This document shows positions 21,510 to 30,237 of a stretch of 43,492 bases of DNA, piece by piece. The stretch covers positions 1 through 43,492 of the forward strand of contig CAZWSE010000015.1 in assembly GCA_964636575.1 (NCBI GenBank), read 5' to 3'. Positions within the stretch are counted from its first letter, which is position 1. Each line of letters opens with the position of its first letter. The notes below the pieces were generated by a model that did not search any database, had not been told where the DNA came from, and saw nothing but the letters and a program-made list of their open reading frames with translations. The DNA is from CAZWSE01 sp964636575. GTDB lineage: Bacteria > Pseudomonadota > Alphaproteobacteria > Rhodobacterales > Rhodobacteraceae. The position numbers were made by a program, and so were the translations under genes.

Positions 21510-21833
21510 CTACATCGAAAAGGATGTGCCGCATCCGCAAGAGCTGCTGGCGTTAGGGTTGTTGATCACGAACCTTGCCCCGATCAGCTCTTCCGAGAAG
21601 TCGATGACTGCGTTTTCCAAGAAGGGCAGTGAGGTTGTGTCGACCACCACTTTTTGACCGTTGCCTTCCAGCACAAGATCATCGCTGGCTGGCGTGTCCA
21701 GTGCGATTTCGTATTGAAACCCGGAGCATCCGCCGCCTTCTACTGCGACCCGCAGCGCCTGTCCTTGATCTGCGGCTCCGATTTCGGCAAGCCGAGAGAA
21801 CGCGCGGTCTGTTACTTTGGGGGGCAATTGCAT
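21510..21833 (-). CDS. erpA: A-type iron-sulfur carrier protein (IscA/ErpA family)
   Basis: The 107-aa protein has the three invariant cysteines of A-type carriers: Cys36 (VEGGGCSGFQYE) and Cys99, Cys101 (SSSCGCGTSF). It should hold a [2Fe-2S] or [4Fe-4S] cluster and pass it to apo-enzymes. FLENAVIDFSEELIGARFVINNPNA is the standard C-terminal block. The isolated location, away from suf genes, favours ErpA over SufA/IscA; the subfamily is an inference. Confidence 0.93.
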   Translation of the reverse strand: MQLPPKVTDRAFSRLAEIGAADQGQALRVAVEGGGCSGFQYEIALDTPASDDLVLEGNGQKVVVDTTSLPFLENAVIDFSEELIGARFVINNPNASSSCGCGTSFSM

Positions 21834-21918
21834 CGGGGCGGCCTTTTTCGTGGGCTATTTCAAAACGGGTCTGCACCCAATATAGAAACCCCAGCGACAG
21901 CCGACAAGGACTTGCATC

Positions 21919-23058
21919 ATGCCTGCCACTTTTGCCTCAGATCCAGCCCAGTCGCGTGGACGCCTGATTGGCGAAGAGGAAAGCGTTTTCCGGTCCTGTT
22001 TTCAACGTGATCGTGACCGGATCATTCATGCCAGCGCCTTTCGTCGCTTGAAACACAAGACCCAAGTGTTCATCGAACATGAGGGCGATTATTTTCGCAC
22101 CCGTTTGACCCATTCGATTGAAGTGGCGCAGGTGGCGCGCACCATATCGGGTGCTTTGGGGTTGAACCCTGAGTTGACCGAGGCCGTCGCACTGGCCCAT
22201 GATCTGGGCCATCCCCCGTTTGGCCATACCGGCGAGGATGCGTTGCATGTGTTGATGGCGCCCTATGGCGGGTTCGATCACAATGCCCAAGCGATCAAGA
22301 TTGTGACCTCGCTTGAGCGGCACTATGCAGACTTTGACGGGTTGAACTTAACCTGGGAAACCCTTGAAGGCATTGCAAAACACAATGGTCCCATTGTCGG
22401 GGACATCCCGCATGCGCTGGCGGACTATGACGCGCGTCATGATCTGGAATTGCACACCTATGCCAGTGCCGAAGCCCAAGTTGCCGCGATTTCTGATGAT
22501 GTTGCCTATAATCATCATGATTTGCACGATGGCCTTCGCGCCGAGCTTTTTTCAACGGATGAACTTGCCGAATTGCCGATCCTGGATCGCTGTTTTGCCC
22601 GTGTGGATGCGTTGTACCCCGGTTTGAACTACTACCGCCGCCGGCATGAGGCGTTGCGTCGGTTCTTTGGTGTCCTTGTTGAAGACGTCATAAACGATGC
22701 CCGTGGAAAGCTTGCGGATATTGATCCGACAACAGCCCAAGATGTCCGCGAGGCGGGGCTGTGCGTCATTCAGTTTTCGCAACCTGTGTTTGAGGACCTG
22801 AAAGTGATCCGCCAGTTCTTGTTTGAACGCATGTACCGCGCCCCAAGCGTGGTCAAAATGCGGGCCGAGGTCACCCAAGTTGTCGAAGACCTGTTTCCCT
22901 TTTTCATGGCCAACTCGGGCGAGTTGCCCAAGCAGTGGCGGCTGGATGTGGAACAGGCCCGTGATGAAACTGCGCTCGCGCGGATTGTTTGTGACTATAT
23001 TTCCGGAATGACCGATCGCTTTGCATTACAAGAACACGTCCGTCTCCTCAGGTCCTAG
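21919..23058 (+). CDS. dgt: Deoxyguanosinetriphosphate triphosphohydrolase-like protein
   Basis: The 379-aa HD-domain enzyme releases triphosphate from dNTPs. The HD metal site is His65 (THSIEVAQ), His94-Asp95 (AHDLGHPPFGHTGE) and the late Asp in SDDVAYNHHD near 193. The N-terminal block SFQRDRDRIIHASAFRRLKHKTQVF (split here as SCFQRDRDRIIHASAFRRL) is diagnostic of the bacterial type-2 Dgt subfamily. It diverges from the Fe-S carrier gene, with 85 bp between starts. The 3' end overlaps the next gene antisense by 33 bp. Confidence 0.95.
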   Translation: MPATFASDPAQSRGRLIGEEESVFRSCFQRDRDRIIHASAFRRLKHKTQVFIEHEGDYFRTRLTHSIEVAQVARTISGALGLNPELTEAVALAHDLGHPPFGHTGEDALHVLMAPYGGFDHNAQAIKIVTSLERHYADFDGLNLTWETLEGIAKHNGPIVGDIPHALADYDARHDLELHTYASAEAQVAAISDDVAYNHHDLHDGLRAELFSTDELAELPILDRCFARVDALYPGLNYYRRRHEALRRFFGVLVEDVINDARGKLADIDPTTAQDVREAGLCVIQFSQPVFEDLKVIRQFLFERMYRAPSVVKMRAEVTQVVEDLFPFFMANSGELPKQWRLDVEQARDETALARIVCDYISGMTDRFALQEHVRLLRS

Positions 23059-23910
23059 CCGGCTGCGCACTAGGCAAGCAAGTGCGACCGGTAGGGCAAG
23101 GCTTGTGGCGAAGGCGATCATATAGACAGAAACATCAAATGTGTTGCGCGCAAAGGCCCGCGGGAAGTCGGGATACCCCGAGGGCATACCTTGCAGTCCA
23201 AGCTGCGCAAGCGTGTTCAACGCCAAGATCAGACACACTGCCGGCAGACACAAAGCAGCCATTGGCCCCCAATGCGGTTGTCCGCGCATGACCCATACGC
23301 ACAGCAGAGCCACCCATGCGATGACAGCTGGCCCGTACCAAAGGCTGTGTGACATCGCGACAGCAAATTGCAGCCCCATAAAGCTTGCGGTGTCTGAAAA
23401 CACCGACAGCGTGGGCGTAAACGCCATAAAGGCCGGGACTGATAGCACGGACGCCAAGGCGAGCAGCAGGGCACCCTGTCCGGATTTCAGGCGCTGCGAG
23501 ACGGCGACCCAAGACAGAACAAGCATAATCACCGGCAGATACTTGAAGATCGCACGGGAACCAGTACGGACCGCGACGATTTCGGGGGGCGGTTTTTGAT
23601 CCAGCAAGACAATAGATGGCGAGACCGCAAAGCTGGCCCAGAGTGCTGCCAAAAAGGTGACAATGGCCAAAGCCACGGCTGCATATCCAGCGGTGCCAAT
23701 CCATGTGGCCCTACTGATGCGCCCTGCGATAAAGGGCGCTGACAAAAACAGCGCCGCGCCACTGAGCGCATGAAATCCGCTCGCGTTTTGCCACAGCTGG
23801 ACACTCGCCCCTTCAATCAACAATCCGGGTGCCATCCATTCAACGGCCATCCAGATCACACAGACCAAAAAGACAAGACAGGCGGAAAACAGCCATATTC
23901 GTTGTAACAT
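23026..23910 (-). CDS. Polytopic membrane protein of unknown function
   Basis: The 294-aa protein has about eight hydrophobic helices, beginning MLQRIWLFSACLVFLVCVIWMAVEWM and ending near LALPVALACLVRSRLG. A long periplasmic-type loop (SIVLLDQKPPPEIVAVRTGSRAIFKY) follows helix 3. Single histidines occur at membrane positions (SGFHALSG, AMSHSLWYGP), which recalls heme-binding or oxidase-like membrane proteins, but no known signature is complete. Its tail overlaps dgt by 33 bp on the opposite strand. No family is recognised. Confidence 0.75.
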   Translation of the reverse strand: MLQRIWLFSACLVFLVCVIWMAVEWMAPGLLIEGASVQLWQNASGFHALSGAALFLSAPFIAGRISRATWIGTAGYAAVALAIVTFLAALWASFAVSPSIVLLDQKPPPEIVAVRTGSRAIFKYLPVIMLVLSWVAVSQRLKSGQGALLLALASVLSVPAFMAFTPTLSVFSDTASFMGLQFAVAMSHSLWYGPAVIAWVALLCVWVMRGQPHWGPMAALCLPAVCLILALNTLAQLGLQGMPSGYPDFPRAFARNTFDVSVYMIAFATSLALPVALACLVRSRLGPEETDVFL

Positions 23911-23995
23911 CGGTGCTGCCTTCTGGATTGCCTTACCGATTTAGCATAATACTCTCACAAAAGAATAAAAATAGATGTTGTTTCGGTAGGTCGTT

Positions 23996-24601
23996 TTGGC
24001 AGGCTCTGGGTATTTCAAAGAAAAAACGGCTGTTGTGCTGGGTGCGGACTGCGCTTTGGGGCATCGGTTGGCAATTAAGCTGGCAGCGTCGCAGGCGCGT
24101 GTTGTGCTGGTGGACCGCAAAGTGGATCGGTTGGACCCGCTTGTGCGTCGGTTTCCCAAACAGGTTGATACACTTGCGTTGTCGTTGAGTTTAAGCGGAA
24201 CGCTGGAGCAATTCGGCAGTCACTGGGACCGTGAGCCTTTGGACGTGTTGATAAATCTGTTTCCATTGACCAGATCGGCGGACCCGTCGGCGCAGACGCG
24301 GATTTTGCAAGGTGTCGATCAAGGGTTCTCAAAGGGTTTGGCCGCAGGCAAGGGCGTCGCCATGACGGTTTGGCGCGCTGCGGATTGTGAAAGGGATGGT
24401 GTCGCTTTGCATGCGCAGGATGGCACTTTGCAGGCTGGCACTGCTGCTTTGGCTCGATCATTGCGCAAAGCCGGTGCGCGCGGCACGTCTTTGCGATTGG
24501 CTGCGCGGGTTGATCCAGCCGAGGCTGTGCAGACGGTTTTGTCGCTGTGTGGGCCTGCCGGTGTCGGCCTTGGCCCTCAGGCGGTGCCTTTTCTGGTTTG
24601 A
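23996..24601 (+). CDS. SDR-like Rossmann protein lacking catalytic residues
   Basis: A 201-aa frame starts at TTG (23996), with GGTAGG 7-8 nt upstream; no ATG fits before the Rossmann strand. It opens KTAVVLGADCALGHRLAIKLAASQARVVLVDR, an SDR fold in which the TGxxxGIG loop has become LGADCALG. The region where Ser-Tyr-x-x-x-Lys should be reads VWRAADCERDGVALHAQDGTLQAGTAALARSLR, so the catalytic Tyr and Lys are absent. The protein may bind a nucleotide or be a structural remnant. It lies 79 bp upstream of argS on the same strand. Confidence 0.65.
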   Translation: MAGSGYFKEKTAVVLGADCALGHRLAIKLAASQARVVLVDRKVDRLDPLVRRFPKQVDTLALSLSLSGTLEQFGSHWDREPLDVLINLFPLTRSADPSAQTRILQGVDQGFSKGLAAGKGVAMTVWRAADCERDGVALHAQDGTLQAGTAALARSLRKAGARGTSLRLAARVDPAEAVQTVLSLCGPAGVGLGPQAVPFLV

Positions 24602-24680
24602 TCCCAGCGCCCCCCATGTTGACCTGCGTGGGCAGAGTGTTACACCCGCCTGCAAATCTTGATGTAAGTAGGCCCAGCCG

Positions 24681-26426
24681 ATGAACCTTTTTTCTGAAAT
24701 TCGCAGTCTTGTATTGGCGCAACTCGATGTGTTGGTCTCTGAGGGCGCTTTGCCGGACGGTCTTGCCACGGCCAATGTGACCGTTGAGCCGCCCCGCGAT
24801 GCGGCCCATGGTGATATGGCGACCAATGCCGCGATGGTTTTGGCCAAACCCGCAGGCCAAAACCCGCGAGCGATTGCCGAGTCGTTGGCGGCCAAACTGC
24901 TGGCTGATCCGCGTGTGGTTGCAGCCGACGTGGCGGGGCCTGGCTTTTTGAACCTGCGTCTTGATCCCGCCTTGTGGCAATCGCTGGTTGGCGCTGTTTT
25001 GGAGGCTGGCACAGGCTATGGTCGGTCCGACATGGGGCAGGGCCAAAAGGTCAATGTGGAATACGTCAGTGCCAACCCGACAGGCCCTTTGCATGTGGGC
25101 CATACGCGGGGCGCAGTTTTTGGCGATGCGCTTGCGTCTTTGCTGGATTTCGCGGGCTTTGATGTGACCCGTGAATACGTGATCAATGATGGCGGCAGCC
25201 AGATCGATACGCTCGCTCGGTCTGTGTACCTGCGCTATCTTGAGGCCCATGGCAAACCTGTCGCCTTCCCTGATGGCACATACCCCGGCGACTATCTGAT
25301 CCCTGTTGGGGAGGCGTTGAAAGCCAAGGTTGGCGACGCTTATCTTGACCAACCCGAAGAGGTTTGGATCGAGGATATTCGCAACTTTGCAACAGATGCC
25401 ATGATGGATTTGATCCGTGCTGATCTTGCCCAGCTTGGTGTCGAGATGGATGTGTTTTTCAGTGAAAAGTCTCTCTATGGCACGGGCAAGATTGAGGCGT
25501 GCATCGACAAGCTGAAAGCCAAGGGATTGATTTATAAAGGCACGCTTGAGCCGCCCAAAGGCAAACTGCCGGAAGATTGGGAAGCCCGTGAGCAGACCTT
25601 GTTCAAGTCCACCGAATACGGGGATGACGTGGACCGGCCGATTATGAAATCTGACGGGTCCTGGACTTATTTTGCCCCTGATATTGCCTATCACAATGAC
25701 AAGGTTGAACGCGGTTTTGACGCGTTGATCAACGTCTTTGGCGCCGATCATGGCGGGTACGTTAAGCGGATGAAGGCGGCGGTTGCGGCTTTGTCCGAGA
25801 ATACTGTGCCATTGGATATCAAGCTGACCCAGCTTGTGAAGCTGTATAAAAACGGTGAGCCGTTCAAGATGTCCAAGCGGGCAGGGACCTTTGTGACCCT
25901 GCGCGATGTGGTTGAACAGGTTGGCCCTGATGTGACCCGTTTTGTGATGCTGACCCGCAAAAACGATGCGCCTTTGGATTTTGATTTCGACAAGGTTTTG
26001 GAGCAATCCCGCGAGAACCCTGTGTTTTACGTGCAGTATGCCCATGCTCGGATCTGTTCAGTGCTGCGCAAGGCGACCGAGGCTGGAATTGCTTGTGATG
26101 ATGCCACTTTGAAGGCAGCCGATCTGTCAAAGCTGGACCATGAGGCGGAGCAGGGTGTGGCCAAGAAACTGGCGGAATGGCCCCGTTTGGTTGAGACCGC
26201 CGCCCGCACCAACGAGCCGCATCGCGTTGCCTTCTATCTTTATGAACTGGCGGGCGATTTGCATGGTCTTTGGAACAAGGGCAACGATGTGCCGAGCCTT
26301 CGGTTCATCCAAGAGGGTGACTCAGATGCATCACAGTCAAAAATTGCGCTCGCGCGGGCTGTTTCCGTTGTAATTGCAGCGGGCTTGGGTATCTTGGGCG
26401 TCAAACCGGCGGAGGAGATGCGTTAA
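24681..26426 (+). CDS. argS: Arginyl-tRNA synthetase
   Basis: The 581-aa class I synthetase charges tRNA-Arg. It has the N-terminal additional domain (residues 1-110, PRDAAHGDMATNAAM), the HIGH-type motif HVGHTRG (138-144) in NPTGPLHVGHTRG, and KMSKRAG (from 396). The C-terminal DALR anticodon-binding domain ends with ILGVKPAEEM. It heads a co-directional block with the SPOR protein, nagZ, scpA and scpB, an arrangement common in alphaproteobacteria. Confidence 0.97.
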   Translation: MNLFSEIRSLVLAQLDVLVSEGALPDGLATANVTVEPPRDAAHGDMATNAAMVLAKPAGQNPRAIAESLAAKLLADPRVVAADVAGPGFLNLRLDPALWQSLVGAVLEAGTGYGRSDMGQGQKVNVEYVSANPTGPLHVGHTRGAVFGDALASLLDFAGFDVTREYVINDGGSQIDTLARSVYLRYLEAHGKPVAFPDGTYPGDYLIPVGEALKAKVGDAYLDQPEEVWIEDIRNFATDAMMDLIRADLAQLGVEMDVFFSEKSLYGTGKIEACIDKLKAKGLIYKGTLEPPKGKLPEDWEAREQTLFKSTEYGDDVDRPIMKSDGSWTYFAPDIAYHNDKVERGFDALINVFGADHGGYVKRMKAAVAALSENTVPLDIKLTQLVKLYKNGEPFKMSKRAGTFVTLRDVVEQVGPDVTRFVMLTRKNDAPLDFDFDKVLEQSRENPVFYVQYAHARICSVLRKATEAGIACDDATLKAADLSKLDHEAEQGVAKKLAEWPRLVETAARTNEPHRVAFYLYELAGDLHGLWNKGNDVPSLRFIQEGDSDASQSKIALARAVSVVIAAGLGILGVKPAEEMR

Positions 26427-26512
26427 TCGCAGTCCGATCATCGGTCAAAAGAGCAGTATAATCAGACCCGAAGGATGCGGCGCCAAGTCGTGCAGCGGGC
26501 AGTGAGGCAAAA

Positions 26513-27484
26513 ATGGCATACGCGAACCCGTCGCAAGGCGCTTCCCAAACCCGTACCCGAGACATTCCTGCGCCCAGTGCTGCGACGCTGACCAACATTG
26601 CTGGTGCTGCCGTGTCTTTGGCCCTTGTCGTTGGCGTGGGCGTTTGGGGTTATAAGCTGTTCATGCGCGATGTGACCGGCATCCCTGTGGTTCGTGCCGC
26701 CGAAGGTGATATGCGTATTCGCCCTGAAGACCCCGGTGGGCAAGCCGCCCGCCACCAAGGACTGTCTGTAAATGCTGTTGCCGCGACCGGTGCTGCGGAG
26801 GCTCCTGCGGATCGATTGGTTTTGGCCCCCCGTCCGGTTGAGCTTGCCGACGGCGATGTGCCGATGCAGACCATCGTTGCCGCCGTTCCTTTGGTCGCCC
26901 CTGAACCTGAAATTGAAGTGACCCCGCAGCCTCGTCTGGCCGATCAGGCCGCTGTTGCTGAGGCCATTCGCGAAGGGTCTGTAGATGCGCTTGTGGCTGA
27001 ATTGACCCAAGGCGTTGAGCCGATTGAAGCCGCCCCTGAGGCGCTTTCCGAAGTTGCGGCTGTGGTTGTGCCAGATGTAGCAACAGACGCGGTTGAGGTT
27101 TCGGTGACCGCCGTTGCGCAATCCCTTCGTCCGGTTGTGCGCCCTAAACCGATTACCAATGTGCAGCAAACGTCTGCCCCTGCGGACCCTGTGATTGCCG
27201 CTTTGGCGGAGGCTGACCCTGAAACCATCCCTGCGGGCACCCGCCTTGTGCAACTGGGTGCTTTTGACAGTGCCGAGATCGCCCGCGCGGAATGGGACAA
27301 ATTGAATGGTCGCTTTGGTGATTACCTGTCCGGCAAATCCCGTGTCGTTCAAAAGGCGACAAGCGGTGGGCGCACGTTCTACCGTTTGCGCGCACTTGGG
27401 TTCACTGATTTGGCCGATTCCCGTCGCTTCTGTTCTGCTTTGCTTGCCGAACAGGCAGATTGTATTCCGGTTCAATCTCGGTGA
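26513..27484 (+). CDS. SPOR-domain protein, single-pass membrane
   Basis: The 323-aa protein has one membrane helix (about residues 30-48, AAVSLALVVGVGVWGYKLF), a long Ala/Pro/Val/Glu-rich periplasmic linker, and a C-terminal SPOR domain from about residue 240 (TRLVQLGAFDSAEIARAEWDKLNGRFGDYL ... TFYRLRALGFTDLADSRRFCSAL). SPOR domains bind denuded glycan strands at the division septum. It is translationally coupled to nagZ by a GTGA overlap, joining two peptidoglycan functions. Confidence 0.93.
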   Translation: MAYANPSQGASQTRTRDIPAPSAATLTNIAGAAVSLALVVGVGVWGYKLFMRDVTGIPVVRAAEGDMRIRPEDPGGQAARHQGLSVNAVAATGAAEAPADRLVLAPRPVELADGDVPMQTIVAAVPLVAPEPEIEVTPQPRLADQAAVAEAIREGSVDALVAELTQGVEPIEAAPEALSEVAAVVVPDVATDAVEVSVTAVAQSLRPVVRPKPITNVQQTSAPADPVIAALAEADPETIPAGTRLVQLGAFDSAEIARAEWDKLNGRFGDYLSGKSRVVQKATSGGRTFYRLRALGFTDLADSRRFCSALLAEQADCIPVQSR

Positions 27485-28485
27485 GCCGGTTCGGCGCGAC
27501 GATCCTTGATGCGGATGGGTTGCGTTTAAGCACTGACGAGAAAGCGTTTTTCCGCGATGTGAACCCCTTCGGGTTCATCCTGTTTGCCCGCAACATCGAT
27601 ACAGCTGATCAAGTGCGCGCGCTCTGTGCTGAGTTCCGTGAGGCCGTGGGCCGTGATTGCCCCATTACCATTGATCAAGAAGGGGGTCGCGTGCAGCGTT
27701 TGCGCGGGCCTATCTGGCGCGAATGGGTGCCGCCTTTGGATCATATCGCGGGCTGTTCTGATCCGGTGCGGGCGATGTATTTGCGGTATCGTCTTATTGC
27801 GAATGAGCTTTATGCCCTTGGAATTGATAGCAATTGTGCGCCCATGGTTGATGTGCCCAATGATCAGACCCATGAATTTCTGACCAATCGCTGTTACGGG
27901 AAGGACGCGGCACAGGTTGCGGCCATTGGTCGTGCGGTGGCGGAGGGGTTGCTGGATGGGGGTGTTCTGCCTGTGTTGAAGCATATCCCCGGCCATGGTC
28001 GTGCGACCCAAGACAGTCATTTTGATCTGCCCCATGTGGAGGCAGATATTGAGGCACTGACAGAGGTGGATTTCGCGCCGTTCAAGGCGCTGAATGATCT
28101 GCCGATGGGGATGACCGCGCATCTGGTTTATGACGCGATTGATCCCAAGCCTGCGACCCTGTCGACGAAAATGATGGGGGTGATCCGTGATCAAATCGGC
28201 TTTGACGGGTTGATCATGACGGACGACATTTCGATGAAGGCTTTGCAGGGGTCTTTGGCGGACCTGTCGCGAGCGTCACTGGATGCAGGCTGTGATGTGG
28301 TTCTGGCCTGTAATCGCACCCTTTCGGAGCGTATGGACATCGCTGAGGCGGCTGGCGAGATGACCGAACTGGCGCAATCGCGCGCAGACGCTGCCCTATT
28401 GGCCCGCCGGACCCCCGATGCTATAGACATTCCCGACCTTGAGGCGCAGCTTAAGGCGCTATCAGGCGGGCAGGTGTATGGCTGA
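27481..28485 (+). CDS. nagZ: Beta-N-acetylhexosaminidase (peptidoglycan recycling)
   Basis: The 334-aa protein starts at GTG 27481 (SRFGATILDADG follows) in a GTGA overlap with the SPOR gene. This GH3-family cytosolic enzyme removes GlcNAc from 1,6-anhydro-muropeptides. Catalytic blocks are KHIPGHGRATQDSHFDLP (from Lys167, with the His-Asp dyad loop) and MTDDISMKAL (Asp248-Asp249, nucleophile region). IDQEGGRVQRL is the N-terminal family signature. The anmK gene elsewhere in the window acts in the same recycling pathway. Confidence 0.96.
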   Translation: MSRFGATILDADGLRLSTDEKAFFRDVNPFGFILFARNIDTADQVRALCAEFREAVGRDCPITIDQEGGRVQRLRGPIWREWVPPLDHIAGCSDPVRAMYLRYRLIANELYALGIDSNCAPMVDVPNDQTHEFLTNRCYGKDAAQVAAIGRAVAEGLLDGGVLPVLKHIPGHGRATQDSHFDLPHVEADIEALTEVDFAPFKALNDLPMGMTAHLVYDAIDPKPATLSTKMMGVIRDQIGFDGLIMTDDISMKALQGSLADLSRASLDAGCDVVLACNRTLSERMDIAEAAGEMTELAQSRADAALLARRTPDAIDIPDLEAQLKALSGGQVYG

Positions 28486-29272
28486 CGACAGCTTTCAGGA
28501 AGACACACAATCGGTAGAGGAACGGCTGGCGGCCGAGGCTTTGATTGTGGATGTGGATGGCTTCGAGGGCCCGCTGGACGTGCTGCTGACCCTGTCGCGC
28601 ACTCAAAAGGTTGATCTGCGCACGATTTCCGTTCTGGCGCTGGCCCGTCAGTATCTGGCCTTTATCGACAAAGCGACAGAATTGCGGATTGAACTGGCGG
28701 CGGATTATCTGGTGATGGCGGCTTGGCTGGCGTTCTTGAAATCACGCTTGCTGTTGCCGCCCGATCCCGCTGACGAAGGCCCGACGGGTGATGAATTGGC
28801 CGCCCATCTGGCCTTTCAGTTGGAGCGTTTGCAGGCCATGCGCGATGCCGCTGCACGTCTTATGGGCCGCGACCGATTGGGCCGCGATTTCTTTGCCCGT
28901 GGTCTGCCCGAGGACGTGACCCGTATCAAAACGGTGACCTATACTGCCAATCTGCTTGATCTGATGCAGGCCTATGCCCGTATCCGCACCCGTGATGAAT
29001 TCCGCCCCTTTGTGATGGACCGCGAGAAGGTGTTCACGATGGAGCAAGCCTTGGACCGGATGCGCGGATTGATCGGATTTGCAGGCGATTGGACGGATCT
29101 ACAAAGCTATATGCCCGAAGGCTGGGAAATGGACCCTGTGAAGCGGCGCTCTGCCACTGCTTCGACCTTTGCGGCGTCACTGGAGTTGGTTAAAGAAGGC
29201 CATCTGGAAATCCGGCAGACCGAGACGTTTGCTCCGATCCAGTTGCGCAAAAAGGATGAGCCGCGTGCCTGA
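28478..29272 (+). CDS. scpA: Segregation and condensation protein A
   Basis: The 264-aa kleisin starts at ATG 28478, overlapping the nagZ stop by 8 bp. FEGPLDVLLTLSRTQKVDLRTISVLALARQYLAFI is the N-terminal ScpA block that contacts SMC, and YLVMAAWLAFLKSRLLLP follows. The C-terminal winged-helix includes SLELVKEGHLEIRQTETFAPIQLR. With ScpB and SMC it forms condensin for chromosome compaction. Confidence 0.95.
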   Translation: MADDSFQEDTQSVEERLAAEALIVDVDGFEGPLDVLLTLSRTQKVDLRTISVLALARQYLAFIDKATELRIELAADYLVMAAWLAFLKSRLLLPPDPADEGPTGDELAAHLAFQLERLQAMRDAAARLMGRDRLGRDFFARGLPEDVTRIKTVTYTANLLDLMQAYARIRTRDEFRPFVMDREKVFTMEQALDRMRGLIGFAGDWTDLQSYMPEGWEMDPVKRRSATASTFAASLELVKEGHLEIRQTETFAPIQLRKKDEPRA

Positions 29273-29924
29273 AGATATTGAACCACAAGAAGAAAGCCTG
29301 TTTGAGGCCCCACCCATGGGCGAACAAGAGCGCATGGTTGAGGCCGTTCTTTTTGCATCGGTTGATCCTGTGACAGTGCGCGAACTTGAGGCCCGTATGC
29401 CGCATGGCTGTGATGCCGCCGAGGCTTTGACGCATTTGCGCAAACGCTATGAAGGACGCGGCGTGCAGCTTGTGAAAGTCGGCGATGCTTGGGCGATGCG
29501 CACCGCTGCTGATCTTGGTTTCCTGATGCAAAAGGAAACCGTTGAGACCCGCAAGTTGAGCCGTGCCGCGATTGAGACCTTGGCGATCATTGCCTACCAC
29601 CAGCCTGTGACCCGCGCCGAGATTGAGGAAATTCGCGGTGTGTCCGTGTCGCGCGGTACTGTGGACCAGTTGCTTGAGATGGAATGGATCCGCTTTGGCC
29701 GTCGCCGTATGACACCCGGTCGGCCTGTGACCTTTGTTGTGACGCAGAACTTCTTGGATAACTTTGGCTTGGAATCGGCACGTGATCTGCCGGGGCTAAA
29801 GGAATTGCGTGTCTCTGGCTTGCTGGAAAGCCGCCCGATGACGGGTGTTCCGGGGCCTGAGTTTGAACCGGATGCTGATGAAGATGAAGCAATTGAGGGA
29901 CAGTCGGAGCTTTTTGAGGACTGA
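29256..29924 (+). CDS. scpB: Segregation and condensation protein B
   Basis: The 222-aa protein overlaps scpA by 17 bp. The ATG at 29256 sits directly after AAAGG, too close for good initiation, so a GTG at 29265 (spacing 9) may be the true start. Two winged-helix domains are visible: MVEAVLFASVDPVTVRELEARM and LSRAAIETLAIIAYHQPVTRAEIEEIRGVSVSRGTVDQLLE, the second being highly diagnostic. An acidic tail (DADEDEAIEGQSELFED) closes the protein. It dimerises on ScpA in the SMC complex. Confidence 0.95.
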   Translation: MSRVPEDIEPQEESLFEAPPMGEQERMVEAVLFASVDPVTVRELEARMPHGCDAAEALTHLRKRYEGRGVQLVKVGDAWAMRTAADLGFLMQKETVETRKLSRAAIETLAIIAYHQPVTRAEIEEIRGVSVSRGTVDQLLEMEWIRFGRRRMTPGRPVTFVVTQNFLDNFGLESARDLPGLKELRVSGLLESRPMTGVPGPEFEPDADEDEAIEGQSELFED

Positions 29925-30006
29925 TTTCGCGGTTTGTTAAGAGGATTGCCGTCATCTTTGCTAGGGTGGACGCAAGGTTTCACCCAAGTAACCAACCGAG
30001 GCAGAT

Positions 30007-30228
30007 ATGAACGCTAATCAAATCATCAATATGGTGGTCCGTCTTGTGATGCGGCGGGCGATCAACAAAGGCATTAATGTTGGTATGGGCCAAGCGTCCA
30101 AACTGGGCAGCAAGGTCAAGGGGCGCAATCGTCCTGCGGCAGGTCATGACACAGGCCCTGCGCCGATGGATCCGCCGGACGGCAATTCCAAACCTGCGGC
30201 CCGCATGGCGGACAGACTTACCCGTTAA
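30007..30228 (+). CDS. Small basic protein of unknown function
   Basis: The 73-aa protein begins MNANQIINMVVRLVMRRAINKGINVGM, a hydrophobic-to-amphipathic helix, then has a basic, Pro/Gly-rich disordered tail. CCGAGGCAG precedes the ATG. It is 82 bp downstream of scpB and probably in the same operon. No family is recognised; the helix could be membrane-associated. Confidence 0.7.
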   Translation: MNANQIINMVVRLVMRRAINKGINVGMGQASKLGSKVKGRNRPAAGHDTGPAPMDPPDGNSKPAARMADRLTR

Positions 30229-30237
30229 ATCAGCGAC

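Noticed and set aside
24075..26045. Long open frame (656 codons) on the minus strand across argS and the SDR-like gene
   Set aside because: It is antisense to the strongly conserved argS, and its sequence is rich in His, Gln, Arg and Asn as expected from the mirror of a biased coding strand. No domain is recognisable.
26462..27475. Open frame of 337 codons on the minus strand opposite the SPOR gene
   Set aside because: Composition is Asn/Arg/His/Gly-rich without family motifs, and the SPOR gene on the other strand is clear.
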